A stretch of DNA of 64,000 bases, from the NCBI RefSeq assembly GCF_014648915.1, contig NZ_BMSA01000014.1, positions 124,001 to 188,000 of the forward strand, in the 5' to 3' direction. Every line of letters begins with the position of its first letter. The first letter of the stretch is position 1. Below the pieces are notes generated by a model. It had not been told where the DNA came from and did not search any database. It saw only the letters and a list, made by a program, of their open reading frames with translations. Below are positions 50,741 through 58,982 of the stretch, piece by piece. The stretch comes from Streptomyces phaeofaciens. GTDB lineage: Bacteria > Actinomycetota > Actinomycetes > Streptomycetales > Streptomycetaceae. A program made the translations under genes and the position numbers.

Positions 50741-51124
50741 CTACACGTCCAACTGGTCGGCGACCGCGCGCAGGAGACCCGCGATCTTCTTGCCGGAGGC
50801 CTTCTCGGGGTAGCGGCCCTTCTCCAGCATCGGCGTGATGTTTTCGAGGAGGGTCGTCAGATCCTGGACGATGGACGCCAGTTCGTCGGGCTTCTTGCGC
50901 TGGGCGGCCGCGACCGACGGGGTCGGGTCGAGGACGACGACGGAGAGTGCCTGGTCACCGCGCTGTCCGGCGACGACACCGAACTCCACTCGCTGGCCCG
51001 GCTTCAGTGCCTCGACTCCGGCGGGGAGGACGGAGGAATGAACGAAGACGTCACCGCCGTCGTCGCGGGAGAGAAAGCCGAAGCCCTTCTCGCTGTTGAA
51101 CCACTTGACCTTGCCGGTAGGCAC
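50741..51124 (-). CDS. cold-shock domain protein with C-terminal extension
   Basis: A 127-residue protein. Residues 1-65 are a cold-shock OB fold with RNP1 (KGFGFLS) and RNP2 (DVFVHSS), starting MPTGKVKWFNSEKG. The last 55 residues (RKKPDELASIVQDLTTLLEN, then MLEKGRYPEKASGKK) form helices not present in classic 67-residue Csp proteins. It probably binds single-stranded nucleic acid. The start is GTG 51124. The stop is 1 bp from that of mqnD (convergent, no terminator visible). Confidence 0.9.
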   Translation of the reverse strand: MPTGKVKWFNSEKGFGFLSRDDGGDVFVHSSVLPAGVEALKPGQRVEFGVVAGQRGDQALSVVVLDPTPSVAAAQRKKPDELASIVQDLTTLLENITPMLEKGRYPEKASGKKIAGLLRAVADQLDV

Positions 51125-51301
51125 GTCTGTCCTCGTCCTCGTACTCGTCGGAAAACTGCTTCGGAAAAACAGTTCTGGAACGGCTCTTGATAGCACTTGG
51201 ACGGGTCGACCCTGACCCGCCGGTACCAAGGCTAATGGTCTTCGGGCGGCTGACAAGACGTCGCCCGGTTGTTCCTTCGCGCTGGGAACTACCCTGGTCC
51301 G

Positions 51302-51553
51302 GTGCGTGACAAAACCCAAACGAATTCCGCCGCTCCCGGTGACCGACTGATCCGTGCCGGTGCCATCGTGTTCTTCGTCGGCGCCGTGGCCACCCTCGTC
51401 ACGGTCGCCCCTCTGTTCCTCGGTACGACGCCATTTCCCACATACATGTTCGGATTGAGCATGCTCATGGGTGTCGGCTTCCTGATCGCGGGCGCCGGAG
51501 TGCTCCGCTCCGCCGCGGCGGGACGGCGTCAGGCGCGCGAAGCGGCCAGATAG
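51302..51553 (+). CDS. small two-helix membrane protein (83 aa)
   Basis: Starts at GTG 51302. Two hydrophobic helices (AGAIVFFVGAVATLVTVAPL and MFGLSMLMGVGFLIAGAGVL) are followed by a basic tail RRQAREAAR. TACCCT at 51289-51294 ends 7 nt before the start, so it should be leaderless. The last 25 bp overlap the 3' end of the convergent HAD gene. The function is unknown. Confidence 0.75.
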   Translation: MRDKTQTNSAAPGDRLIRAGAIVFFVGAVATLVTVAPLFLGTTPFPTYMFGLSMLMGVGFLIAGAGVLRSAAAGRRQAREAAR

Positions 51554-52155
51554 CCGGCGAACCAGGCCGGGAACTCCGTCAGGTCGGCGAGGACCACGTC
51601 CGCGCCCGCCTCCCGCAGTTCCCCGGCCCCGCACGGACCGGTCGGCACCGTGACCGACAGCGCGTCGGCGCCGCGCGCCCCGCGGACGTCGCCCACGTGG
51701 TCGCCGACGTACACGCTCGCGCCGTGCTCGCGCAGCGCCGTCGCCTTCCGCTCGGCCCACAGGTCGCCGATGACCGCGTCGGCGTCGATGCCGAGGTGCT
51801 CCAGGTGCAGCTTGGCGTTGGGCTCCCACTTCGCGGTGACGACGATCGCCCGGCCGCCCGCGGCGCGCACGGCCGCGACCGCCTCCCGGGCGCCGGGCAT
51901 CGCGAGCGTGCCGCCGACGGCGTACGCCGGGTAGATCTCCCGGTACAGGGTGGTCATGGCGGTGATCCGGTCGGCGGGGAACCAGTTGGCCATCTCCGTC
52001 TCCAGCGGCGGTCCGAGCCGGGTGACGACGAGATCGGCGTCGATGTACGTCCCCGTCCGCGCCGACAGTTCGACATAACAGGCGTGGATGCCGGGCCGGG
52101 AGTCGATCAGGGTCATGTCGAGGTCGAAGCCGACCGTGGGCGCGGGAGACGTCAT
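51529..52155 (-). CDS. HAD family hydrolase
   Basis: A 208-residue haloacid dehalogenase-like hydrolase of the phosphoglycolate phosphatase kind. The motif I nucleophile is VGFDLDMTLIDSRPG, motif II is IVVTAKWEP, the motif III Lys lies in the following AKLHLEHLG segment, and motif IV is VYVGDHVGDVRGA. The helical cap lies at about residues 22-85. It is probably a small-molecule phosphatase. The start is ATG 52155; an in-frame ATG nine bases upstream is possible. It overlaps the convergent small membrane protein gene by 25 bp. Confidence 0.88.
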   Translation of the reverse strand: MTSPAPTVGFDLDMTLIDSRPGIHACYVELSARTGTYIDADLVVTRLGPPLETEMANWFPADRITAMTTLYREIYPAYAVGGTLAMPGAREAVAAVRAAGGRAIVVTAKWEPNAKLHLEHLGIDADAVIGDLWAERKATALREHGASVYVGDHVGDVRGARGADALSVTVPTGPCGAGELREAGADVVLADLTEFPAWFAGYLAASRA

Positions 52156-52230
52156 GGGGGCCATTCTGCCCAGCTCCCGCACCCGTCCCACTTCTCCGGC
52201 TTCTCCGGTACGACTGCCCCGTCCGGCTTC

Positions 52231-52398
52231 CCTAGGGGGTGTCTCGTCGATCAGGCCGGATCAGGGAGCGGGGTCCGGTGCCGTGCATCGCAAGGCGGAG
52301 GAGGGCGTCATGGCGGAGCCATGGCAACCGACGACAACGCCGCGAGGCGCGGTGCCGGACCCCGCGAGCCCGGCATGATCGGCGAGACGCCCCCTAGG
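52231..52398. mobile_element. 168-bp MITE-like element with about 50-bp imperfect terminal inverted repeats
   Basis: The ends CCTAGGGGGTGTCTCGTCGA and (inverted) CCTAGGGGGCGTCTCGCCGA match over about 27 bp with few mismatches, and the similarity continues inward through GCGGGGTCCGG to about 56 bp. Each end includes CTAG, which may be a 4-bp target duplication, giving GGGGGTGTCTCG as the true terminus. There is no transposase gene inside. It fills the gap between the HAD gene and the HAAS-like gene, and its right CCTAGG provides the stop codon of the latter. Confidence 0.75.
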
Positions 52399-53389
52399 TC
52401 TGCCGCCGTGACCGCCAGACCAGGAACAGCGCCGTCGCGACCGCCGCGCCCTTGACCACCCAGGGCCAGGTCTCGGCGAGCGCGACGCTCATCCGCCCCT
52501 CGGCGATGGGCTCGCCCCAACGGCCCACGGACCGGCCCCACAGCCAGACGATCCCGGCGGCGGCCGCGAGCCCGGGCAGCCAGACCACGGCGAACTTGGT
52601 CTCGCGCTCGGTCAGCCGGTGCGAGGCGTAGGCGATGAGCCAGCCCAGGACCAGCGCGAACCAGTTGCCGAGCACCGCGCCGGCGACGAGCGACACGGCG
52701 GCCAGCAGCAGCAGGGGGTTGTTCCAGCCGGTCCCGGAACGGAAGAGGCGCGGCAGCCCGCGCCGGCCCGCGGGCGCGTCCTCGTCCCCCGCCGTCTCCG
52801 CCTCCGCGCCCTCCGCGCTCCCGAAGGGAACCGGCTCGGACTCGGACTCCTTCGGCCGGGGCCGCTGGAGCAGCTCGGGGATCTCCACACCGCCCACGAA
52901 GCCCGGCACCTCGTCGTCGACGACGAAGGAATCGGGCTCGCCCCGCCACCAGTCGGGCGGCCGCACACCGTCGCCCGGCGCGTCCGCACCGCCCCGGCGC
53001 GGGGCCGGCAGGTCCGAGGGGGCGGGGGACGGCGTACCCGGGCGGGGCCGCGGCACCGCCCGCCAGAAGCCCTTGGGCCGGGCCGGCTCCCCGTCGGGCG
53101 AACCGCTGTCCCGCTGCACGGGCACGGCGGGCGCCGGCTGTTCCCGGGGCGCCCCGGTGCCGTCGTCCGAGGCGGCCGCGACGACGTCGTCGGGCTCGCC
53201 GAGGCGCTCCAGGATGCGGCGGACGGCGGCGGGCGAGTCGACGGGCGTCCTGGCACGGCGCCGGTCGATCTCGTTGCGCAGCTCGGAGACGAGCCGCATC
53301 CGGGTGGCCGACGACAACTGCCGCTGCTGGGCGACGTCACCGACGCGGCTCAGATACTCGTAGACGACCTGGTCGCTCTCGATCCCCAC
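52394..53389 (-). CDS. membrane protein with N-terminal HAAS-type helical domain
   Basis: A 331-residue protein. Residues 1-70 (EYLSRVGDVAQQRQLSSATR, LVSELRNEIDRRR, RRILERLGEPDDVVAAA) look like the HAAS/DUF1700 signalling domain often seen in permeases. A long Pro/Arg/Asp-rich disordered stretch follows (about 80-215), then four hydrophobic helices (LLLLAAVSLVAGAVLGNWFALVL, FAVVWLPGLAAAAGIVWLW, WVVKGAAVATALFLVW). Function unknown. The TAG stop lies in the terminal CCTAGG of the MITE-like element, so the C-terminus may have been trimmed or extended by its insertion. Confidence 0.75.
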   Translation of the reverse strand: MGIESDQVVYEYLSRVGDVAQQRQLSSATRMRLVSELRNEIDRRRARTPVDSPAAVRRILERLGEPDDVVAAASDDGTGAPREQPAPAVPVQRDSGSPDGEPARPKGFWRAVPRPRPGTPSPAPSDLPAPRRGGADAPGDGVRPPDWWRGEPDSFVVDDEVPGFVGGVEIPELLQRPRPKESESEPVPFGSAEGAEAETAGDEDAPAGRRGLPRLFRSGTGWNNPLLLLAAVSLVAGAVLGNWFALVLGWLIAYASHRLTERETKFAVVWLPGLAAAAGIVWLWGRSVGRWGEPIAEGRMSVALAETWPWVVKGAAVATALFLVWRSRRQT

Positions 53390-53494
53390 GGGGGCACGTT
53401 ATCGCGCAAGGAGGGGGAATCATCCCGTCCACCGCCGGAAGCGGAGGTCCCGCGGCGCAGCCCCCGGGGACGGCGACCCGCTACCGTGGGTCGG

Positions 53495-56050
53495 ATGAGC
53501 AGCGATGAGAAGCCGGCGGCGGCTCCCCGGTCCCTCGCGGAAGCGCTCCGCGGCAGGGACGACACCTCCCTTGCCGCCCTCCTGCGCAGCCGCCCCGACC
53601 TCATCACCCCGGTCCCCAGCGACCTCACCCAGCTCGCCACCCGCGCCGGCACCCGTGCCTCCGTGGTGCGCGCGCTGGAGCGCCTCGACCGGTTCGCCCT
53701 CCAGACCGCGGAGGCACTGGCGGTGGCCGGCGACCCGGCGACGTACGGCGAACTGCTCGGCCTGGTGGCCGGGGACGCCCGCGACCCCGAGGTGACCGCC
53801 GCGCTGCCCGGCGCCCTCGCCGCCCTGCGCGAGCAGGCCCTGGTGTGGGGCGCCGACGACCGGCTGCGGCTGGTGCGCACCGCCCGGGAGTTGCTCGCAC
53901 CGTCGGCGCAGCATCCGTCGCCGACCGGGCTCGGGCCGAGTGTGCAGGAGGCGACGGCCGGGATGTCGCCGGGGCGGATCCAGGAGATCGTGGCGACGGC
54001 CGGGCTGCCGTCCACCCATGACTCGGTCTCCGCCGTCGGCGCGCTGACCTCGCTCTTCACCGACCGCAAGCGGATGGCGGGCCTGCTGGCGGGCGCCCCG
54101 GCCGAGTCCCTGGAGGTGCTGGAGCGGCTGGTGTGGGGGCCGCCGTACGGGCAGGTCACGCACGATCCCGCGGTGCGGCTGCGCTGGCTGCTGGACCGCG
54201 GGCTGCTGCTGCCGACGGCGCCCGGCACGGTCGTCCTGCCCCGTGAGGTCGCCCTGCATCTGCGGGCGGGCCGGGCGCACCGGGCACCGGAGCCGGTGCC
54301 GCCGGCCGTGGGCGCGGCGGCCGGCCACCGCCCGCAGGTGGTCGACGCGACGGCGGCCGGACAGGCCTACACGGCCCTGGCGACCGTCGAGGAGCTGCTG
54401 CAGGACTGGGACGAGGGCGGACCCGCGGTGCTGCGGGCCGGCGGGCTGAGCATCCGGGACCTCAAGCGGACCGCCGTCGCCCTGGACCTTCCCGAGCCCG
54501 TGGCCGCGTTCTGGGTGGAACTGGCGTACGCGGCCGGACTGCTCGCCTCCGACGGCGAGGCCGACGAACGGTACGCGGCGACCCCGGCCTACGACGACTG
54601 GCTGGAGCGTCCGCCCGCCGAGCGGTGGGCCCGGCTGGCGGAGGCATGGCTGGCCGCGACCCGGACGTCCGGCCTGGTCGGCGGACGGGACGCGAAGGAA
54701 CGCGCGCTGTCGACGCTGGGCCCCGGGCTCGACCGGTCCGCCGCGCCCGAGGTGCGGCACCGGGTGCTGGTACTGCTGGCCGGGCTGCCCGAGGGCGCCG
54801 CGCCGGACACGGAGGCGGTACTGGCCCGGCTGAGCTGGGAGCGGCCCCTGCGGGGCCCGCAGACCGCGCAGGGCGAGGACGACCTGCGGACCCGGCTCGC
54901 CCGCTGGACGCTGGCCGAGGCGGAGCTGCTGGGCGTGACCGGGCGGGGCGCGCTGTCCGCGCACGGACGGGCCCTCCTCGGAACACCGGCCGACCGGGCC
55001 CCGAAGGACGCGTCACCGACCCCGCAGGGGCCCGGCGACAAACTGCCCGTCCACCACCGGGCGGGCGCCGCAGGGCCGGAACCCCTGTCCACCACCGGGC
55101 GGGCCCGCGCCGCCGCGACCGCCGCCCGGCTGCTCGCGCCGCTGCTCCCCGAGCCGCTGGACCACGTGCTGCTCCAGGCCGACCTGACGGCGGTCGCCCC
55201 GGGCCCGCTGAAGCGCCCGCTCGCCGCCGTGCTGGGGGTTCTCGCCGACGTCGAGTCGAAGGGCGGCGCGACCGTCTACCGGTTCACGCCCGCCTCGGTC
55301 CGGCGCGCCCTCGACGCCGGTCGCACCGCCTCCGACCTGCACGCCTTTCTCGCCGCGCACGCGCGTACACCGGTGCCGCAGCCGCTGGCGTACCTGATCG
55401 ACGACGTGGCCCGCCGGCACGGCCGGCTGCGCGTCGGCGCGGCCTCGGCGTACGTGCGCTGCGACGACGACACCCTGCTGAACGAGATCCTCGCCGACAA
55501 GCGGGCCACCGCCCTGCGGCTGCGCCGGCTCGCCCCGACCGTGCTGGCGGCCCAGGCCGACCCGGCGACACTGCTCGAAGGGCTGCGCGCGATGGGGTTC
55601 GCGCCCGCCGCCGAGTCCGCCGAGGGCGATGTCCTGATCACCCGGGCCGACGCCCACCGCACCCCGCCGCGCACACCGCCCGAGCCGGTCCCGGACGGCC
55701 CGCCGGTGCCCGACGCCACCCTGCTGTCGGCGGCGATCCGCGCGATCCGGGCGGGCGACCTGGCCTCGACGGCCCCGCTCAAGCCGGCCGACACCACGGC
55801 CCCGCTCGCCCCGGGCGAGCTGCCCCGCACCAGCCCCGCCGAGACCCTCGCCACCGTGCAGGCCGCCGTCCTCACCGGCGAGGCCCTGTGGATCGGTTAC
55901 GTCAACGCCGAGGGCGCCGCCAGCCAGCGGGTCATCGCCCCGGTCCGGGTCGAGGGCGGCTTCGTGACGGCCTACGACCACACGGCGGACGAGGTCCGGA
56001 CGTATCCGCTGCACCGGATCACGGGCGTGGCGGAGCTGGCGGGGGACTAG
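53495..56050 (+). CDS. helicase-associated (Helicase_C_3-type) protein
   Basis: An 851-residue protein of the actinobacterial group annotated as helicase C-terminal or helicase-associated domain proteins. It contains winged-helix-like and repeated segments (LAEALRGRDDTSLAALLRSR, LDRFALQTAEALAVAG). The XPB/Ssl2-like C-terminal domain (PEPLDHVLLQADLTAVAPGP, FTPASVRRALDAGRTASDLHAFL, LRVGAASAYVRCDDDTLLNEIL) and a final WYL-like region (TGEALWIGYVNAEGAASQRV) have no Walker motifs. It lies 760 bp upstream of the XPB helicase gene and probably partners it. TACCGT ends 7 nt before ATG (leaderless). Confidence 0.82.
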   Translation: MSSDEKPAAAPRSLAEALRGRDDTSLAALLRSRPDLITPVPSDLTQLATRAGTRASVVRALERLDRFALQTAEALAVAGDPATYGELLGLVAGDARDPEVTAALPGALAALREQALVWGADDRLRLVRTARELLAPSAQHPSPTGLGPSVQEATAGMSPGRIQEIVATAGLPSTHDSVSAVGALTSLFTDRKRMAGLLAGAPAESLEVLERLVWGPPYGQVTHDPAVRLRWLLDRGLLLPTAPGTVVLPREVALHLRAGRAHRAPEPVPPAVGAAAGHRPQVVDATAAGQAYTALATVEELLQDWDEGGPAVLRAGGLSIRDLKRTAVALDLPEPVAAFWVELAYAAGLLASDGEADERYAATPAYDDWLERPPAERWARLAEAWLAATRTSGLVGGRDAKERALSTLGPGLDRSAAPEVRHRVLVLLAGLPEGAAPDTEAVLARLSWERPLRGPQTAQGEDDLRTRLARWTLAEAELLGVTGRGALSAHGRALLGTPADRAPKDASPTPQGPGDKLPVHHRAGAAGPEPLSTTGRARAAATAARLLAPLLPEPLDHVLLQADLTAVAPGPLKRPLAAVLGVLADVESKGGATVYRFTPASVRRALDAGRTASDLHAFLAAHARTPVPQPLAYLIDDVARRHGRLRVGAASAYVRCDDDTLLNEILADKRATALRLRRLAPTVLAAQADPATLLEGLRAMGFAPAAESAEGDVLITRADAHRTPPRTPPEPVPDGPPVPDATLLSAAIRAIRAGDLASTAPLKPADTTAPLAPGELPRTSPAETLATVQAAVLTGEALWIGYVNAEGAASQRVIAPVRVEGGFVTAYDHTADEVRTYPLHRITGVAELAGD

Positions 56051-56052
56051 GT

Positions 56053-56109
56053 CGTGTCCGCAAAGTGGCGTCGTCTGCCCGCAGAGCCAGACGGGACTTT
56101 GCGGACACG
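56053..56109. repeat. palindromic element with CGTGTCCGCAAAGT arms
   Basis: CGTGTCCGCAAAGT (56053-56066) pairs perfectly with ACTTTGCGGACACG (56096-56109), and an inner GTCTG/CAGAC stem (56073-56077, 56088-56092) completes a long hairpin. It begins 2 nt after the stop of the helicase-associated gene. It could be a terminator or a small mobile REP/MITE-like unit. Confidence 0.75.
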
Positions 56110-56141
56110 GCCTCAGGGGGCGTCTCCCCGATCTTCGTTGG

Positions 56142-56684
56142 CTAACAGTCGCCGACCGGGGCGTCCGCGGGCAGGCCGAAGTGGGCGCGGGCCGCGGACT
56201 CCAGCCCGGACGCGTCCGTGGCTCCGTCGAGCCGGTACTCGGCGAGGACGCTGAAGTGGTCCTCCTGCCAGGAGGCGTAGTCGGCGCCGTCCGGCGGCTC
56301 CTCCTGCGAGACCACGCGGTAGCCGCCGTGCGGGTCCCGCTCCAGCCGCATCACCTGCGGATAGTGCGAACCGCTGCACTCCTGGAGGCTGCCGTCCCGC
56401 ACCCCGTACTCCATGCACAGGGTGTCCACGCCGGCCCGCACCCGGCCGTCGTCCTGCCGCAGGTCCAGTGGATCCGCGGCGCAGAACCATCGCGCCCCGA
56501 GGGCGGCCTCGCCGTACCCCTCCTCGTCCGCGGCCTGCGCCGTGAGCCGGGCCTCGATCGCGGGCCGTACGGCGTCCCACAGCCCGGCGTCCACCTCACC
56601 GGTCGACCCGCGCGCCCACGCCCCGGTCGCCACCAGCACCACCACGGCCCCGACGCCGGGTCCCCAGATGCGTACGGAAGTCAC
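56142..56684 (-). CDS. hypothetical membrane-anchored or secreted protein (180 aa)
   Basis: Not recognised. It starts at GTG 56684 with GAGGAG upstream. A short hydrophobic N-terminus (WGPGVGAVVVLVATGAWARG) may be a signal or anchor. The rest is soluble and acidic with three Cys (WFCAADP, TLCMEYG, LQECSGSHYP) and a final Cys. It lies alone between the two convergent or divergent helicase genes. A link with them is not supported. Confidence 0.65.
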   Translation of the reverse strand: MTSVRIWGPGVGAVVVLVATGAWARGSTGEVDAGLWDAVRPAIEARLTAQAADEEGYGEAALGARWFCAADPLDLRQDDGRVRAGVDTLCMEYGVRDGSLQECSGSHYPQVMRLERDPHGGYRVVSQEEPPDGADYASWQEDHFSVLAEYRLDGATDASGLESAARAHFGLPADAPVGDC

Positions 56685-56814
56685 CGCGAGCTCCTCACCG
56701 AGCCGCGCGCGCTGCGCGGCTTCCCCCGGACAAGACCGCCGAGAGGGGCTCGGGGTTGCACGCGGGATGGGGCACACTGGACGTTTGGCCGTGCGGAAAG
56801 GATGTGCGAACCAC

Positions 56815-58461
56815 GTGAACGGACCGCTGATCGTCCAGTCGGACAAGACTCTGCTCCTTGAGGTCGACCACGAGCGGGCGGACGACTGCCGTCGGGCCAT
56901 CGCACCGTTCGCCGAGCTGGAGCGGGCGCCGGAGCACATCCACACCTACCGGGTGACCCCGCTGGGCCTGTGGAACGCGCGGGCGGCCGGGCACGACGCG
57001 GAGCAGGTGGTGGACGCGCTCGTGGAGTACAGCCGCTACCCGGTGCCGCACGCGCTGCTCGTCGACATCGCCGAGACGATGGACCGCTACGGCCGGCTGA
57101 CGCTGTCCAAGCACCCCGCGCACGGGCTGGTCCTGACGACCACCGACCGGCCGGTGCTGGAGGAGATCCTGCGCTCGAAGCGGGTCGCCCCGCTGGTCGG
57201 CGCCCGGATCGACCCGGACACCGTGGCCGTGCACCCCTCCGAGCGCGGACAGATCAAGCAGACGCTGCTGAAGCTGGGCTGGCCGGCCGAGGACCTCGCC
57301 GGGTACGTCGACGGCGAGGCGCACCCGATCGACCTGGACGAGGACGGCTGGGCCCTGCGGCCCTACCAGCGGCAGGCGGTGGAGAACTTCTGGCACGGCG
57401 GCAGCGGGGTCGTGGTCCTGCCGTGCGGTGCGGGCAAGACCCTGGTCGGCGCCGGGGCGATGGCCGAGGCGAAGTCGACCACGCTGATCCTCGTCACGAA
57501 CACCGTCTCCGCCCGGCAGTGGAAGCACGAGCTGGTGAAGCGGACCTCGCTCACCGAGGACGAGATCGGCGAGTACAGCGGGACGAAGAAGGAGATCCGG
57601 CCCGTCACCATCGCCACCTACCAGGTGCTGACGACCCGGCGCAAAGGCGTCTACCCGCACCTGGAGCTGTTCGACTCCCGGGACTGGGGGCTCATCCTCT
57701 ACGACGAGGTGCACCTGCTGCCGGCGCCGGTGTTCAAGTTCACCGCCGACCTCCAGGCCCGCCGCCGGCTGGGCCTGACGGCGACCCTGGTCCGCGAGGA
57801 CGGCCGGGAGTCGGACGTCTTCTCCCTCATCGGCCCCAAGCGGTTCGACGCCCCGTGGAAGGAGATCGAGGCGCAGGGCTACATCGCGCCCGCCGACTGC
57901 GTCGAGGTGCGGGTCAATCTCACCGACTCCGAGCGCCTCGCGTACGCGACGGCGGAGGCGGAGGAGAAGTACCGCTTCTGTGCGACGACCGCGACGAAGC
58001 GGAAGGTGACGGAGGCGATCGTGCGGCGCTTCGCGGGCCAGCAGATCCTCGTCATCGGCCAGTACATCGATCAGCTGGACGAGCTGGGCGAGCATCTGAA
58101 CGCGCCCGTCATCAAGGGCGAGACGTCCAACGCCCAGCGCGAGAAGCTCTTCGACGCCTTCCGTGAGGGCGAGATCAGTGTGCTGGTGGTGTCGAAGGTC
58201 GCGAACTTCTCGATCGACCTGCCGGAGGCGACGGTCGCCATCCAGGTGTCGGGCACCTTCGGCTCCCGCCAGGAGGAGGCCCAGCGCCTCGGCCGGGTCC
58301 TGCGCCCGAAGGCCGACGGCCACCAGGCCCACTTCTACTCGGTCGTCGCCCGCGACACCATCGACCAGGACTTCGCCGCGCACCGCCAGCGCTTCCTGGC
58401 GGAACAGGGCTACGCGTACCGGATCATGGACGCGGACGAACTGCTGGCACAGGACGGCTGA
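56815..58461 (+). CDS. XPB-type DNA repair helicase
   Basis: A 548-residue superfamily 2 helicase of the bacterial XPB group. The N-terminal XPB damage-recognition-like domain covers residues 1-175. Motif I is VLPCGAGKTLVG, motif Ia LVTNTVSARQWKHE, motif II YDEVHLLPA, motif III GLTATLVREDGRE, motif V VLVVSKVANFSIDLP and motif VI RQEEAQRLGRVLRPK. It unwinds DNA 3' to 5' with ATP. In archaea and eukaryotes XPB works with a nuclease or in TFIIH; here the helicase-associated protein encoded upstream is the likely partner. The start is GTG 56815; GTG 56791 is possible. Confidence 0.93.
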   Translation: MNGPLIVQSDKTLLLEVDHERADDCRRAIAPFAELERAPEHIHTYRVTPLGLWNARAAGHDAEQVVDALVEYSRYPVPHALLVDIAETMDRYGRLTLSKHPAHGLVLTTTDRPVLEEILRSKRVAPLVGARIDPDTVAVHPSERGQIKQTLLKLGWPAEDLAGYVDGEAHPIDLDEDGWALRPYQRQAVENFWHGGSGVVVLPCGAGKTLVGAGAMAEAKSTTLILVTNTVSARQWKHELVKRTSLTEDEIGEYSGTKKEIRPVTIATYQVLTTRRKGVYPHLELFDSRDWGLILYDEVHLLPAPVFKFTADLQARRRLGLTATLVREDGRESDVFSLIGPKRFDAPWKEIEAQGYIAPADCVEVRVNLTDSERLAYATAEAEEKYRFCATTATKRKVTEAIVRRFAGQQILVIGQYIDQLDELGEHLNAPVIKGETSNAQREKLFDAFREGEISVLVVSKVANFSIDLPEATVAIQVSGTFGSRQEEAQRLGRVLRPKADGHQAHFYSVVARDTIDQDFAAHRQRFLAEQGYAYRIMDADELLAQDG

Positions 58462-58541
58462 GGCCGGGCCGGGACGGCCGGGGCCGGGGCCGGGTCGCCG
58501 GCACCGGACGGGCCGGGGTCAGTGGTGCCGGCCGGCCGGGG

Positions 58542-58721
58542 TCACCGGCGGCGCACGCCGGCCTCCTCGCCGTACTCGCCGAGGATGACCACGTCGAAGG
58601 CGGCTCCCACGAAGACCTTGACCGCGCGCAGGGCGTCGCCGAGGCGGTGGCGGTGGGCGCCGGAGAGGGGGGTCGCTCCGGAAGGGCGACCGGGGGCTGG
58701 GTTGAGGGTCGCTGCACTCAT
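58542..58721 (-). CDS. conserved-looking small protein (59 aa)
   Basis: A short gene opposite the XPB and HelD genes. It starts MSAATLNPAPGRPSG, has a helix-forming middle (HRHRLGDALRAVKVFVGAAF) and ends VVILGEYGEEAGVRRR. GGAG precedes the ATG. The composition is that of a real protein rather than a shadow frame, and I recall very similar small proteins in other Streptomyces. No function is known. Confidence 0.6.
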   Translation of the reverse strand: MSAATLNPAPGRPSGATPLSGAHRHRLGDALRAVKVFVGAAFDVVILGEYGEEAGVRRR

Positions 58722-58856
58722 GTCTCCATGATGGACACGGCGGCGGCGGACGGCATCGGTCCCAGGTCCCCGGTCGGCGTACTACCTGGGTACACCCGTG
58801 GACCCGGGCTTCCCCTACGGGACACGGGGTCCGCCCTCAGGGTGCGGGAAAACGCG

Positions 58857-58886
58857 TTGGCCCCTCCGGCCGCGCTCACCTAGAAT
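58857..58886 (+). promoter_or_regulatory. candidate vegetative promoter for the HelD-family gene
   Basis: TTGGCC (58857-58862) and TAGAAT (58881-58886) are separated by 18 bp, close to the principal sigma-factor consensus. Transcription would start near 58893, 90 nt before the TTG start. I saw no rifamycin-associated element in this region. Confidence 0.55.
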
Positions 58887-58982
58887 CTCCGCTCTTGCCC
58901 GCCTCCCCTCGGAGTGCCGCCGTCCGGACGGAAACCGGACGGCATCGCCGTTGCCCACCCCAGCCGGCCCGGAGGCACCCCC

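Noticed and set aside
56700..56820. LexA box or mycobacterial RecA-NDp-type damage promoter at the XPB gene
   Set aside because: No GAAC-N4-GTTC-like dyad, and hexamer spacing does not fit.
58722..58982. Rifamycin-associated element ahead of the HelD-family gene
   Set aside because: No dyad of that type is present; only a normal vegetative promoter is seen, so HelR-like induction is not claimed.
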